64,000 nt of DNA from Gnetum montanum (GCA_015680685.1 MNCI01025128.1:290833-354832); one strand, 5' to 3'. Positions 46,796-58,816 are shown, numbered from the stretch's first letter. A program made the numbers and translations. Notes: generated by a model not told the origin, from the letters alone.

Positions 46796-46912
46796 ACTTG
46801 TCTATTCAGTGTGCAATGTATTCTTGTTTATTATTTTCTCAACCAACCCTAAGGGTTTGTTCCAATGATGTGAATGATTTCCTATGTTCTAGTTAGCGCA
46901 CAAACAACTAAG

Positions 46913-46930
46913 TCCCTGGCAACGGTGTCA
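46913..46930 (-). promoter_or_regulatory. Primer binding site of element C (tRNA-Asp-like)
   Basis: One base (T) inside the 5' LTR end, the minus strand reads TGACACCGTTGCCAGGGA. It differs at three positions from the Athila tRNA-Asp site TGGCGCCGTTGCCGGGGA. Confidence 0.85.
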
Positions 46931-46931
46931 A

Positions 46932-47592
46932 TGATGAGTGGCAAGGTACCCCTATACTCAACCATATGAATAAAAGCGTTTCATGCACGATTCGATCGAA
47001 TTCCAAGGACTAAGTGCCTATGCGCCTTTGTGGAACAAGGATGGGTTGGTTGATCATTGTCTTCCCAAACTTACTTGTATGTCATGATCGTATGGTTAAG
47101 TAAGCTTGAGGCATATGATTTTTATATCTTTTATGTTTTTATGTCCTGTGCTAATAAGGGAGAAGAGAGATAACTAAGTGACTAATTACTCATTAACTAA
47201 GTTCTAACTAATCCTAACACTAGCNGTAAGAAAATAAATCTCAAGTGCTGCAAGGATGAATCGAAGAGCTCATCTTTATTGCTGTACACAAGGTGTGCTC
47301 AAGTACACAATGCTCGAATAAAGATCCATCCACACTTAGACCTGCTATTGCAGGCACTTGGAAAATACTCTAACTACAAGAGTTTTGCTACTTGACTACT
47401 AAAAGACTTCCTCCCCAATTGTGCGCCTGGGCACTGTATTTATAGGCTTCGGAGCAACTACTCTAATAATTAGAGTAACCACTCTAATAATTAGAATAAA
47501 CCACTAGAGTAACTACTCTAATAATTAGAATAAACCACTAGAGTAACTACTCTAGTAATTAGAATAAACCACTAGAGTAACCACTCTCATCA
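46932..47592 (-). repeat. 5' LTR of element C (collapsed at an N)
   Basis: It begins TGATGAGTGG and ends CTCTCATCA. A single N at 47225 replaces about 250 bases that are present in the 3' LTR (from CATCCGTTCTC onward), so the real LTR is longer. It carries the TATA box near 47440 and the 34-bp array at 47459-47586. Confidence 0.92.
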
Positions 47593-47597
47593 CTCTT

Positions 47598-50138
47598 GTT
47601 TTATCAGTGCTCCCACTTCTTCAGCCTCCATGTTATCCTTTGTAGCATTATTTCTAGAAAGTATCTTCTTCTAGTTTTCAAATGTTGCTTTAATTCTTAT
47701 ACTCAAAGCTTCATGTTCGGCCTTGTTATTAGTGCAAGGGAAAGATAAAGGAACTGCCTTTAAAATTTTTGGAGAATCATCATTTATTAAAACTACCCTA
47801 GCTCTTGCACCTTTGGAGTTATAAGAACCATCCAAGTATGACTCCTACTTACTGTTATCTGGAGATTTCTCTTTTTCCAAGTTATAAAATTCTTGAAATA
47901 TGCAAATTTTGGATTCAAAAAAGCTTGTTTCATCAACTTTGTTTTTCCCATTCGAAGTAACATTCTCCATGATCAAAGGTTCACTATATATGTACATTTG
48001 ATTTGGTTTCCCTTTTCAAGGTAGCCATATATGTGAATAATCTATCGATATGTAACCTAAGAAATTTTTACTCCAACTTCTGCTTAACAAAAGACTATAT
48101 GAATTTGGTATATTTGTTACTTGAATAGTTACCCTACTTTTTATACGAGGCTCAGAAAAGATTTCTAGTAGAACATTTGACAATTGACCCACAATCTTCA
48201 CTCTAGTTTTGTCCACTTAAATGATCTTTTTATTAGATTTTTTGGGAGTCAAACTAAGTTTTTCTCATATAGACAATGCCATAATAGTAGATGTAGCTTT
48301 AGAATCAACTAAACAATTGTGAAGATATTTGTCTTTTAACTTCATTGTCAAAAGAAAAGGAGGAGCTTCTTTATCAGGAGTACAATCATATCTAGTTTTT
48401 ATTGTCTTATTAATATTAGACACATAGCTTAATTCTAACTCTCCAACTCTCCTTTTTTCTTTAATAAGCTCTAATGATTTTCTTTGTTGATCTCCTATCT
48501 ATAATAATTGATATATACTAATGTTGGTCTTGACATGTTTTAGGTCCTCAACTATATCATATTTTCCATCTCCATAAAAGCCTAGTTTCTTCATTGATTT
48601 ATTAAAAGTTTGATTTTGAGCACCTTGCTCTACTTGATCTTCTTTACTTTTATTTTTCTCTCTTTTACTTAAAAAATATTTCTCTTTGTGGATGGATTAA
48701 AAATGATGTTTGGAGGCCTGGAAGTAGTTAATCTTTCTTTTGATCACAAATTATATCCATTTTCTTCATTGTTATTACACTCTTTATTTGATGACATATG
48801 CTCTTCAGAACATGATAGGGAAGGTATCACTAGATGCATTGTTAGAAGATTTACTTGCATAATGAACACTAGATAGCTCATTATCTAATTCAATATTACA
48901 GAAGTTAGACATAGCAAGATCACTTTCATCCTCATCTTCTATTACCTTAGTATCTTGATGCTTATATTTTCTATTTTTCTTCTCTTTCTTAATTTTAGCT
49001 TTCGCCAAAGCTTTTTCTAGTTTCACTACTTTGTTGGACAAGTCTCTTATTACCTATCATTTTTTAGATTGTTTACTTTCTAACTCTTACTTTGTCTTAA
49101 TATGAGATGGCTCAGGTAGTGCTTTAAGTTGGTTAAAATCTTGCATAGGAATCATCATTTTTTCTTCTCTTTTTTTGAGTTATGATAATCTTTTCATGAT
49201 TCAAGTTCAACTATTTTTCTAATTATATAGCTTCACTAAAGTAGTCATTTAATGTTAACAATTTTGGAGTTCTCCTTAACCAAATTGAAATATTGGGATT
49301 CATAGCCTTAAGATAAGTATCTCTAAGCATTTCGTCTGATGGTCTATATTGTCTTTGAAAGAGCCCACAAATTCATTGAAACTTAATATTGAAATCTCTA
49401 ACTAACTCTTTAACTTCCTACTTAACTTGTACTAACCATAGTACATTTTTTGTTGATCTAATCGATTATCAAAATGGGCCAAGAAAAGACTCTTCAAATC
49501 ATCCCAACTTATGATATTGTTACTTGGTAAGTTTGAATACCAAATTTGAGCCATGTCCTTTAAATTTGCTACAAACAATTTACAAGCTTGGTCTTGGTGC
49601 TAAATATTCACATGAGCTAAAGCTAACTCAAATAAGTGGATGTATACTTTAGCCAAGTAAGCTTTTCCAAGAATAAAAGGCTCATGAAAATATTTGTAAA
49701 CTAGATTAGGAATATTATTGTAATTTTGAAATCTTAATGGTGTAACTCTTTGCCATCCTATTAAAATTCCTTTTGATTGTTGAACTCTTATACTTCTTTG
49801 ATTTTCTCTTATAGACTAATAAACCAAACAAAAGGGGTGATCTTCTTATCCTTATGGTCTTTACTCCACTACTTATTTCAAACTCAAGAACCTTCTTCTA
49901 TTCTTCTTTTGATGAGCAATTAGTCTTATAATCAAGAATTTCTTTGGAACCTTTGAAATCTTTCAAACTATCAGTATCTTTGGTCATTAACTCAAAGTAA
50001 TAACAACTCTTTTTTTGCCCTCCTAGCATAAAAAAGAACTATTGGTGTGCTAGGATTATTGATCTTTTTGAATGTAATGAACTTAGGTAACAAATGTTTA
50101 GCCCTCCTTTTAGCACCAAAAGAACTGTTGGTGATGGT
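47598..50138 (-). pseudogene. Relic G: gypsy gag-protease with RNase H-like domain
   Basis: On the minus strand a gag core near 49480-49760 reads LFELALAHVNI, then AQIWYSNLPSNNIISWDDL, the WY-x-L...SW pattern of Retrotrans_gag. A lysine-rich segment follows (48805-49041). A retroviral-type protease at 48000-48400 has NCLVDSKATS in place of D-S-G and ends RSWSKNFLGYISIDYSHIWLP. Directly after it (47640-47860) is an RNase H-like segment, DGSYNSKGARARVVLI and CTNNKAEHEAL, of the second-RNase-H type. No RT lies between protease and RNase H, so most of pol was deleted. Element C interrupts it at 47592. Stops are frequent. Confidence 0.75.
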
Positions 50139-52290
50139 TTGGGACTAGACCACCAATGTTGAGCCTTCGGTCTCGTGACCGAGGTCATGAGATTTGAAGG
50201 TATTCTTCAAATAGGGTTTAGGTGCTTGCTGGTCTTTAGAAACACCAAGGCTTATATACCTCTAAATAAACTTAGTGGTTATGAAATGAGCTACCTGTGA
50301 GTATGTGTTTGTTGTTGTGAATGTTGAAATGGTTGGGTTGTGTATGAAATTGTAATTGACTATTATAAAATAAATTCAACTAACTTTGTCAAATACTATG
50401 AGTTGTTGAAGATTCCTATTTTTTCAAGTCACTTAGTCCATATAGTCCCTATAGTACGTTACTTATAACAAATAAAATTTCACAACATTTCACAAAAATG
50501 TTTGAGCATAATTATGCCAATTTACTTCTAATTTTCCCTAGAGAGAAAATTCCATAAGAAAACTAGAAATAGAGAGAGATTCAATAGATTTTAAAAAGAG
50601 AAAAAAAAAAGAAAGAAGATTTGTGTAGAATCTCAAACATTTAAGCAAGATAAATTAACATGAGAAAATTTGTAATAAAGCTATTCCAAGTCAATCTATT
50701 ATGAATTGTCTAAATGTTTTGAGCTTAACAAGAAATTTCATAAAAGACTTTAACTACAAAAACACTTTGTAAATGACAAAGTACAAGCTTCTATTTGGCT
50801 AGTTAAAATTGGTCAAGAATTGCAAATAATAGAACTTGTAGAAAAATTTGACAATTTCAAGATTGCAATATTAAGGCAATAAACTTTAAAAATAAAGAAG
50901 CTATTTTAGTCATCTCATAGTATCAAATACTTTTTTATAGGAAATTTCTTTAAGACATTACTATTAATTTGCTCAAGATGCTTTTCTACAACATAAGCTC
51001 TTATATGATAATCCTTAATAGAATTCTAATATTATGCAAGAATAGAGTTATAAAGGTGATGAGTCATGAATTGTTGGCCGTGATATTGCACTCACGTACG
51101 CGATATCATAGCCTAGACGTGATATCGCAGCCCGTCTTGTCATCTATAAATAAGAGGTAGGCAGATTTGGGAAAATAGTTTTTAGTATTAAGGTAGGGAC
51201 TTTTTGTTAGTTTTTTCCTCTCAACCCTTTTTCCCAGTGCATGCCCGCAGTGTGATGATTGTAATTGTACGACATCCTTATTCGAGTGTGACGTACTTGG
51301 ACACACACATGATCGGCAATAAATATCGAGATTACTTCATCATTGCAGCATCCACTTAGCTTAATCATTTAATTGTTATTGTTATTTATTGCTTTCTTAG
51401 TTAATATCTCTCTACTCTTATCTCCTAGTAACGCGGAATGAGTACGACTTAATCACGAGCATTTACGTGTGACTACTTGGTAACCCAACAGTGTACCTAG
51501 GCCATGCGCTTGGTAATCCCAGTGGTAGTCATGTATGAGGTCCAAGATGTGTACGGATGATTAAGGAACGGATGCTCATTGCACTTAGGCTAGTTTAGAT
51601 TCTCTCTCATCCTCTCTCCTAGCTTAGTTGATATTATTTCCATCATACCTAGGAGTAGCATTAGTGTAGGAACACATCATACACCTCACTTTGGACTAAA
51701 CCATACGTGACAAAGCTAATACTAGTTTAGGTGGGGAGACAATGAACTGCGATCTACGAGTAACTATCTAGATACCACAACTAGTTCGTCTGCGGAGACC
51801 TCGCCACTCATCAAAAGGCAATCTAGAAACATTCTGAAATTAAATGCCAAACATGATACTCTCTAAACCATTAGCTAAGTAATTAAAAACAAAATGGGAA
51901 AAAATGAACTTACAAGATTAAAACAAAGTAGCTTAATTGATGTCTTTAACGAGCCATGCTTTACAAGAAATTTTTAATATTCTTCAAAGTTGCTTTTTCC
52001 AAATTTCCCTCCCTTCCCCCATATTCTACCCTTGAAGCCTTTTTATAGTAGTTTCAGGGTAGTCACAATCATCATGGGAGGTTAAGGTTAGTTACGTCCA
52101 TTAAGTTAGTTTAGTTATAACTACCATAGGAATTTACAACTTCCTTGGGAATTAATGCTATAATTTCCAAGTGTCATGTTTGGTAGGTATAACCACTAAG
52201 GTGTTAAAATTGACTAAGTGTCCCATTGTTGAATAAATATCCCATAAATTTCTTTTCTAAAGATACATAAACAGTTCTTTATATAATCCA
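50139..52290 (-). repeat. Probable LTR and PBS of relic G, interrupted
   Basis: On the minus strand CTCAACA is followed by TTGGTGGTCTAGTCCCA, consistent with a TG...CA LTR end at 50157 and a primer site beginning TGG. Further out, ACTATAAAAAGGC near 52040 reads as a minus-strand TATA box. The outer LTR end was not located and the right bound is approximate. Solo LTR 2 (51057-51813) lies within. No gene was recognised in this AT-rich stretch. Confidence 0.35.
51057..51813 (+). repeat. Solo LTR 2 (Athila-related)
   Basis: It runs from TGATGAGTCATG to CGCCACTCATCA and is flanked by a perfect target duplication AAAGG (51052-51056 and 51814-51818). It carries GATATC palindromes in U3 (51085-51125), CTATAAATAAGAGG near 51144 and GGCAATAAATATCG near 51314. 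No internal sequence remains, as expected after LTR-LTR recombination. It is closest to solo LTR 1. Confidence 0.93.
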
Positions 52291-52929
52291 TTTATATATA
52301 GCTCCTTGAAGGTATGAATAACTCTAATTTCAGAATCTTTGACATCATGAAATACATAGAGCTAAACCATCTATGGTAAGAATATGGCTTTTGTGGAATT
52401 TGAATAGATGCGCTACCTTGCTCACTTTCCTTATGGTCCTGCAGCCTTAGAATCTTTAGAACTATGGATATCCATACATACAATTTGCACATTTATAATA
52501 ATTCGTGGGATGAGGGCTTCTTTTCAAAGTTTTCTTTGCATACTTCCTCCATTTATAACCATCATCCGGGATTTCTCATCATTGCTGAGAATTTTGATAA
52601 CCCAAACACTCTTCTCCATTTCTGTAGCTTGGCAAGAGATTTAGCATCATGATGAAAACATCTAACAATATTTTGCAACTCCATCTTGCGTATTGTCATC
52701 TATTCTTCTGTAACGAATTTTTCCAGCCGGAATAAAGAATACCAAAGCCAATCAAGGCAAGATCAGAATGCTGTTACGGTTTGTAAACAGAGATGGGATT
52801 GAATGAAGAGGGAAACGATGGGAACAAAGATGGCCAGTATGAGGTTGATGATGATGCTGGCGCTCATGATAGTGCGATGCTGATCATACTGATATCTTCT
52901 GAAGTGGCAGCATCTGCCTAGCAAACTAA

Positions 52930-53212
52930 CGTGATTGACAACTACTGGATGGCAGCCTTCTCCTCTACCTCATCCGACTGGAAGACCAACCACATGAAGT
53001 TGACGAACTATGCCATGAGATTCCATGGAGGAGCGCAGGGTAGCAAGGGTTACGAGATAAACACAATCACCATGACCGTCGACGGCAACCCACTGATTCC
53101 GAAGCTGCGCAGTCTGCGTTATGGTGTCACGCAGAGCAATGCCATGTGGGTCATATTATCGTCGATAGTGAGAAAGATAAAATTGAAATCCTTGCCACCT
53201 GTAAATCGTTGA
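52930..53212 (+). pseudogene. Pectate lyase fragment, copy 2
   Basis: One open frame reads MIDNYWMAAFSSTSSDWKTN, then MKLTNYAMRFHGGAQGSKG, then NPLIPKLRSLRYGVTQSN and MWVIL. The order of motifs is that of the pectate lyase N-terminal core. It breaks at IKLKSLPP, the same point as copy 1, so the truncation predates the duplication. The frame upstream (from about 52780, NEEGNDGNKDGQ) may be the original N-terminal part. Without the catalytic helix it is non-functional. Confidence 0.77.
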
Positions 53213-53713
53213 AACAATCATTATTCCTGTTGCTCTTCTTTCTTGTTTTTGAATTTGCAACGTGTTTGGTGCTGATGCGAATAACTGTAGAAAACGGAGT
53301 TGTTGACAAAATAGCCGGTAGTACATGTGTTGCGTTGCCATGCCACTTGTCACCAAGTGCTGGACGTACCCCATGTGCCATCTTTTTCTTAGCAACCGCA
53401 GACGCTTCCGGATCCTTTGCCGCCGGAGTCTCTCAGCCGTGCTTCTAGCAGCCATGGTCACCTGCGCTGGCACCGATTCCGCAGCAGCCGAAACTTCGTC
53501 CATGCATAATCCTCCGACAGCTAACACGTTGCGCATCACTGTGTTAGTCATTGGATAGAGCCGCATCTGTGGCAGTTGCAGCACGCGTCTGCCCAGTGCT
53601 GTAGCCGCGGTGGCCACCCACATGCCGTCGCCGCAGGGGATGCTGCTGTTGCAGTTGCAGGGGCTCTTCATCATCTTCTTGTAGGAGAAACCATGAGTAG
53701 GAAGGAATTCCAA
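53156..53713 (-). CDS. Open basic frame in chimera copy 2, unrecognised
   Basis: A 185-codon open frame starts MEFLPTHGFSYKKMMKSPCN. The middle has MDEVSAAAESVPAQVTMAAR, followed by a very basic stretch STAERLRRQRIRKRLRLLRK. The pattern ER-x-RR-x-x-I resembles the basic region and first helix of bHLH factors, but loop and second helix are not evident, so this is not asserted. The GC-rich composition contrasts with the surrounding AT-rich DNA and suggests a captured exon. The counterpart in copy 1 is broken by stops. It overlaps the end of the pectate lyase fragment on the other strand. Confidence 0.35.
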   Translation of the reverse strand: MEFLPTHGFSYKKMMKSPCNCNSSIPCGDGMWVATAATALGRRVLQLPQMRLYPMTNTVMRNVLAVGGLCMDEVSAAAESVPAQVTMAARSTAERLRRQRIRKRLRLLRKRWHMGYVQHLVTSGMATQHMYYRLFCQQLRFLQLFASAPNTLQIQKQERRATGIMIVSTIYRWQGFQFYLSHYRR

Positions 53714-54260
53714 GGCTTTTGAACATCATGATGAGGAACTCCTGTTGCAGATTGTGGGTGCGCTGCTGTTGCAGGAACAGTGCAGAGTGCAGCAGCTTTC
53801 GCCATGACTTAGAGATGAGGGAGGGATGAGCGTGCCATTAACGCGGAACCTGCGCTATGATGGGAATGGAAGCATCGTTTGGCAGTCCTAGAATGAGCGT
53901 TCCAATTCGATTTCCATGTCATTACGTGTTGAGCTCGGCCTGGCCATCATGCTCTGCTCTCATCTCATCTAATCTAATCTTCAACTGTGAGGAGGCTTCT
54001 TCTTGAGCAAAAAACAGAGATTCTGGGTAATTTTTGCCGGTGTGGCATGAGGATAAGATCTGCAATTCAGACTCGGACACTGGAGGACAACAACAGTTGT
54101 TTTGTCCTTTTTTTTTTTTATAAATTAATTCATCCTTTGGGACAAAAGTTACAAGGTGTATATATCCCACATAAAAAGTAAAGCTTTTCGAAACTTGGCT
54201 TTGATTTGCCGGCCTAAATGAGGTGCATTTTAGGGCTTGAGTGTTTGGTTTTTTGTTTTC
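53714..54260. other. Chimera segment without recognised gene
   Basis: The stretch is homologous to 35587-36045. A minus-strand frame at 53922-54341 (SESELQILSSCHTGKNY) extends into the LTR of D and has no recognised domain. It may be part of another captured exon. Confidence 0.35.
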
Positions 54261-54265
54261 CACGT

Positions 54266-55117
54266 TGATGAAGTGTTTAATGGTTGCTACGTCCGTTGAT
54301 GCATCCTTCCATGCTTCGACATGGCCCCATTTAGGCGGCACCTATTTCGGCCTATAAATAAGAGGACCTTCCGCCTCATGGAGGCATCTTTTAGTTAGTT
54401 GTAGCGAAGCTGTTGCAGTTTGTTCCTGCAGGAGATATAATATTTTCCAAGTGCCCGCAGTAGGTGTAAGAAAAGTGACCGGCTCTTTATTCGAGCGTTG
54501 ATTTATCTGAGCCCATTGGTGTGACAGCAATAGAGACGAACTCTTCAAGCATTCTTTGCAACATTTGGACTTAGTCATTTAATGCATTCAATAGTTTAAT
54601 ATGTTTATGCTTTGATAATTACTTAAGTTTCTATTATTGTTATTTTAATCGCTATCGCTCCGTTATAGTTCGTAAAGGCCATAAGTATAACCATCTCGAA
54701 TGTAAACCCAACACGTGGTAACCCAGTGACGCTTAACGTCTGGTAACCCAGTAGTGTTTAGGGGATGCTCAGAACGTGCCCGGAAGATGGGATCGGATAC
54801 TTATGCTAGGAATAGTTAGAACACAAATTAAGATAATCATAGATTAGATAATAGTTCATTCCTTACCTCCCATACTTTAATTAGACACCAAAAGATAAAG
54901 TAAAAACTATAAAAATCAGTTGCGTCAATCTCACTTAACCATTGCCACTAGATACTCACAAGTGAGGTTGAGAAGACAATGACCATTCTAACAAAGGGTT
55001 TTACTGGTTACAGGTCTGGTGTATGTTAAGTGCTTACAGTCTACAGAATTCGACCGAGTCGCGTGTGAATGCTCGTGATTTGCATGGTTGGGCGTAGGGG
55101 TACCTAGCCACTCATCA
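54266..55117 (+). repeat. 5' LTR of element D
   Basis: It runs TGATGAAGTG to CCACTCATCA. TATAAATAAG is at about 54353 and AATAGA (from AATAAA) near 54529. It is 94 bp shorter than the 3' LTR because almost the whole 14-bp palindromic array in U3 is missing. Confidence 0.95.
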
Positions 55118-55118
55118 T

Positions 55119-55136
55119 TGGCACCATTGCCGGGGA
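55119..55136 (+). promoter_or_regulatory. Primer binding site of element D (tRNA-Asp-like)
   Basis: TGGCACCATTGCCGGGGA begins two bases after the LTR end. It differs only at two positions from the Athila tRNA-Asp site TGGCGCCGTTGCCGGGGA, the best match of the three sites in this window. Confidence 0.9.
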
Positions 55137-55261
55137 CTGTTAGTCTTACATGCGTCATCTAACCTTAGTAAATTTATCATACACGTCGTTAGAACGAACC
55201 CAGGATAGCAACATTTATGCATGCTAGGCGGATTAAAGTAAACATAAGGTACACTGATTAA

Positions 55262-58200
55262 ATGGATCATCTAACATCCAGTTTGACTTCTTCTCACAGG
55301 CGAGATGTATCCAACCCACCGGTGCCACAGGAATGTCGGGTGGTATACACGCATCCCAATGAATATGTCCCTAACTTCACATTCATCCTACATTAGGATG
55401 AGCATCTACAATGGCGGGACATGGAGGGCAACATCATACTACCACCCGACTGATCGGCTCCTGCAATGCTATTCCACAATCTTGGCAGACTAGGCATCCA
55501 GGACCATGGAGTGGAGTACATCATGGAAGACCATGACTACCGGGACTATCGTCCCACTAAGGCTCAACGAGCACGAGACTAGTAGTAGGCAAAAAGATAT
55601 GAACACCTGAAGGGGAAACAATTCAGTAACCCCTTATTCTCGCAAGGGCTGCAGAACGATGGGGATCCCATCTTTCATTATTCCTATTTAGCCGAATTTC
55701 CTCTGGGGCAGCAGATCCTTTAGTCCATCATTCAGAACAAGCCTCCAAGTGACCAAGATCCTCAAGGGGATGGAGGGTCACGTAGCAAGGATGGACAGGA
55801 TGATTGAGGCCGTCATCAGGGTAGAGGGGGAGATCGACACTGGAGCGGTGGTGACTCTCCTCCCTCTTCTCCATCCTCTCACTCTCCTATACCTTCATCC
55901 AGTTCAGGCTTTGATCATAACCGGGGTAGAAAAGAGTGAAAGGATGGTGGTCGAAAGGATCGAAAGGGACAACGTGAGGAAACACGCGACCAATCGCACG
56001 ATGCTCACCGGCATGAAAGAAGGGGTAGCCGAAATCATCACAGACATCATGGTCCTCAGTAGGACTATGACTCGGATGAGCCATTGTTGGCTACTCAGAG
56101 CATGCTCCAGATCACTGAGGTAGTTCAGATCCCTAGTAGGCACGTGAAGGATAGGTAGATCAAGCGCGTTGATATGAACAACATCCCTAGATTTGAAGGG
56201 GGATACAACTGTGATCCGCAAACTTACCTGCAAGCGTTCCATGATGCCTATACCCTGTAGAACATTAACAATGATTGGTAGAAGCTAAAGCTATTCCCTC
56301 GCACACTCATCAAGGAAGCAAAAAACTGGTACCGGTCCTTGGAGCTAGAATCAATCAGAAGATGGAGTACGATGCTTGAGATTTTCAATGAAAAATATCA
56401 AATGTACTCTAGAGTGGCGAACTTGAGATGTCAGATCCAAGGGTGGAAGCAAGGTAATCATGAACCCTTGGATGCAACCATGAGCAAATACTATTCATTG
56501 CTACATCAGTGCCCTGGTCATGGCTACTCTCAGTGGGCATAGCTTCGCCACATCATTGATGGGCTTTGTTTTGAAACACTAAAGACCCTTGGCGTGTATG
56601 CCTAGGGACGATTGTCAGAGCTAAGGGCCCATCAATTGTAGTGCCTCATTGAGTAGGTGGCCAAGGAGGAAGGGGAACTTAGAAAGAAGGAGAGTGTAGA
56701 AGAATTCAACCAGGATCCTTCTCTCAGAAAAAGGGAAGTCTGATTTTGCAAAGATGAGGAGGAATCACCACTGGAAGTAGCGGTGAACTGAAAAACCTTA
56801 CCATTGCAAAAGTTTGCATATGAAATTTCAGCAAAGGTTGATAAGATGTGGGACTCTTTGGATGAAAAATTTCAAAGTGTGCTAAAAATTGCAGAAGAGT
56901 CCAAAGAACAAGGTAATGATCGTGATCGGCGCAGGAAGAAGGAAGCTGAACATGCCCAATATAGGGGTAAGGGCAAAGTTGCTGTAGCAGAGCAGGTTGC
57001 AGACTCTGACACCGAGGAGGATGATGAATGTGGCATATGCCAATATGAACATTCTAAAGGATGTTGTCCTATGGTGTCACATCTTCAAGAGTCTGGGGTG
57101 TATGCATTGAATCCTCGCTTGGCGAAGAGGCAAACACCCTGAAGGTTGCCTTACCCACAAGGCAACCCAAGGTAGTTCCACCAATAGTAAGGATACTATC
57201 CAAGTGGAGCGCCACCACAACCCTACGAATACTTCCAGCAGTGGCAGCACCCACAAGTGTGGGGGATGCCACCCCCAAGGCAGCAACACCCTTACAAATA
57301 GCCAGATCCCTATGGGTACTATGTTCAGCAAATGGTCTCTCCATCAGACTCTTCTAGTCATGCGGCCTTTCAAAGTTATTACCACCCCCCAGAATATTTC
57401 TAACCTCAATCTCCATCACCCAGGGGGAAAAACCCACATCTCTTCTATCCTCCATCACCTTCTCCTATCACTCCTTCTCCAAAACATTCCACTCAACTAC
57501 CATCTGCTCCATCTATGCAAGGAGAGATACCGCCACAGCCATAGCAACAAAATGCTGCAAGGGCTGTTAACCTACAACTGGCACCTCAGCCGAGTGGACC
57601 GGAACCCAAGCCACGAAAATATCCCTTTTTTCGACCCAATAATCTGAACATGCCCTCACATACACCTGTGGCCAGTGCCTCCGAACCTCCAAGCACCTCC
57701 ACTGTTCCACCGCTAGAGCAGCCTTCAAGCCAACCACACTCCAACATTCAGACAGTCATGCTCACACATGCCGTGACCGACTGGATCAAAGCAGGTCATA
57801 TTCCCTAGAAATTGACTGATCTGGGAAGCTCCCTCATCTATCTTCAGGTGGTAGGGAATGAGCCATGCAAAGCTCTTCTAGACTTGGGGTTAGGAGTCAA
57901 TTTGATCTCTCATGACATGTACAAGAACTAGAACTTGCCCCCACTAAAGAGGAGCAACATTCAGCTCAAGTTAGCAGACTAGTCCATCACCGTTCCCTTG
58001 GGATTGGTGGAGGACATTGTGACCACCATTTGTGGGTGGTCCTATCCTACTGATTTCCTAGTCATCCATGCGGAGAACTGCAAGGAGAAATTCCCAATCA
58101 TCATGGGAAGAGCTTGGTTGAGCACGGTGGATGCACGACTAGGACTCCAAGATCTTTCCCTTGAAATTTCAAAGGAGAACCCTTTCAAGAAGATCGAGAA

Positions 58201-58816
58201 GAAGTGCGTTCCATGCATTGCATACAATGACTCAGGATGCAATTGTGTGCAGCAGTTATGGTCTGCTAAGCAGATATCCATTCAAGCATGCAGTCAGTGT
58301 ACTGAGCAATCACTTGTTCAACAGTTCCCGTACGTAGCAGCCACCAACCAAGAGGGCACCCAGTGGCTGATAGCTGATCCTATTAGCAGCGCATTGTACA
58401 TGGAACTATCTGAGGGGCTTATACAAGCCTACGTTGAAAGCATGGATGAAATGGAAGAGGTTCATCAATAGGTCTCCACTATTGATAACCATGATGACTG
58501 GGGGAAGCTGCAAATCCCTGAAAGCTTCAAACAAGAGCCCCTAGAGCTCAAGTCTTTACCAGATCACTTGGAATATGCATTTTTGTGAAATCGAAAGCTG
58601 GTAATTATCAATGCCACCCTTGCTCTTGAACAACAGAAGAAATTGCTGAAGGTGGTGAACAAATGGGAAGTTGCGTTTGCATGGTCATATCCTAAGTTAA
58701 CTGGAGTTGATTCTAGGGTTTGCCAACATCGAATCTATATTGACTCCTCCATGAAGCCATGACGTCAACCACAAAGACAATTGAGCCCCAAACTGAAGCA
58801 GGTTGTCAAAGATGAA
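55262..58816 (+). pseudogene. gag-protease-partial RT relic of element D
   Basis: Gag starts MDHLTSSLTSSHRRD at 55262, as in B. A capsid-like region follows at 56339-56590 (MSKYYSLLHQCPGHGYSQWA). The knuckle reads CGICQYEHSKGCCP near 57030. Protease at about 57815-58135 has LLDLGLGVN for the catalytic motif and IIMGRAWLSTVDA. The pre-RT region (58500-58790) has FAWSYPKLTGVD and ends at QVVKDE, where the deletion begins. Stops and frameshifts occur throughout. No RT catalytic core, RNase H or integrase remains, so any movement after this deletion would have needed enzymes from a full-length relative. Confidence 0.9.

Larger units (their letters stand above)
37757..47592 (-). mobile_element. 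Full-length Athila-like retrotransposon C
   Basis: The element is bounded by LTRs starting TGATGAG and ending TCATCA on the plus strand and by a perfect target duplication CTCTT (37752-37756 and 47593-47597). On the minus strand the order is 5' LTR, PBS, gag, protease, RT, RNase H, integrase, U-rich tract, spacer, a short 3' ORF, polypurine tract and 3' LTR. The LTRs differ at about 15 of the first 290 aligned bases by hand count, so this is the youngest complete element here. It inserted in relic G. Confidence 0.95.
52474..54265. repeat. Multi-gene-fragment chimera, copy 2 (left part)
   Basis: The first 400 bases match copy 3 (15773-16190) and the rest matches copy 1 (34582 onward). The segment includes the pectate lyase fragment and the open basic frame. 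It is interrupted by element D, whose target duplication CACGT ends at 54265, and resumes at 60197. A perfect 12-bp palindrome ATGGATATCCAT sits just outside the left edge (about 52463-52474). Confidence 0.78.

Noticed and set aside
53156-53713. bHLH transcription factor call for the basic frame
   Set aside because: Only a basic ER-x-RR-type stretch is visible. The loop, second helix and the usual residues after it are missing, so the name is not supported.
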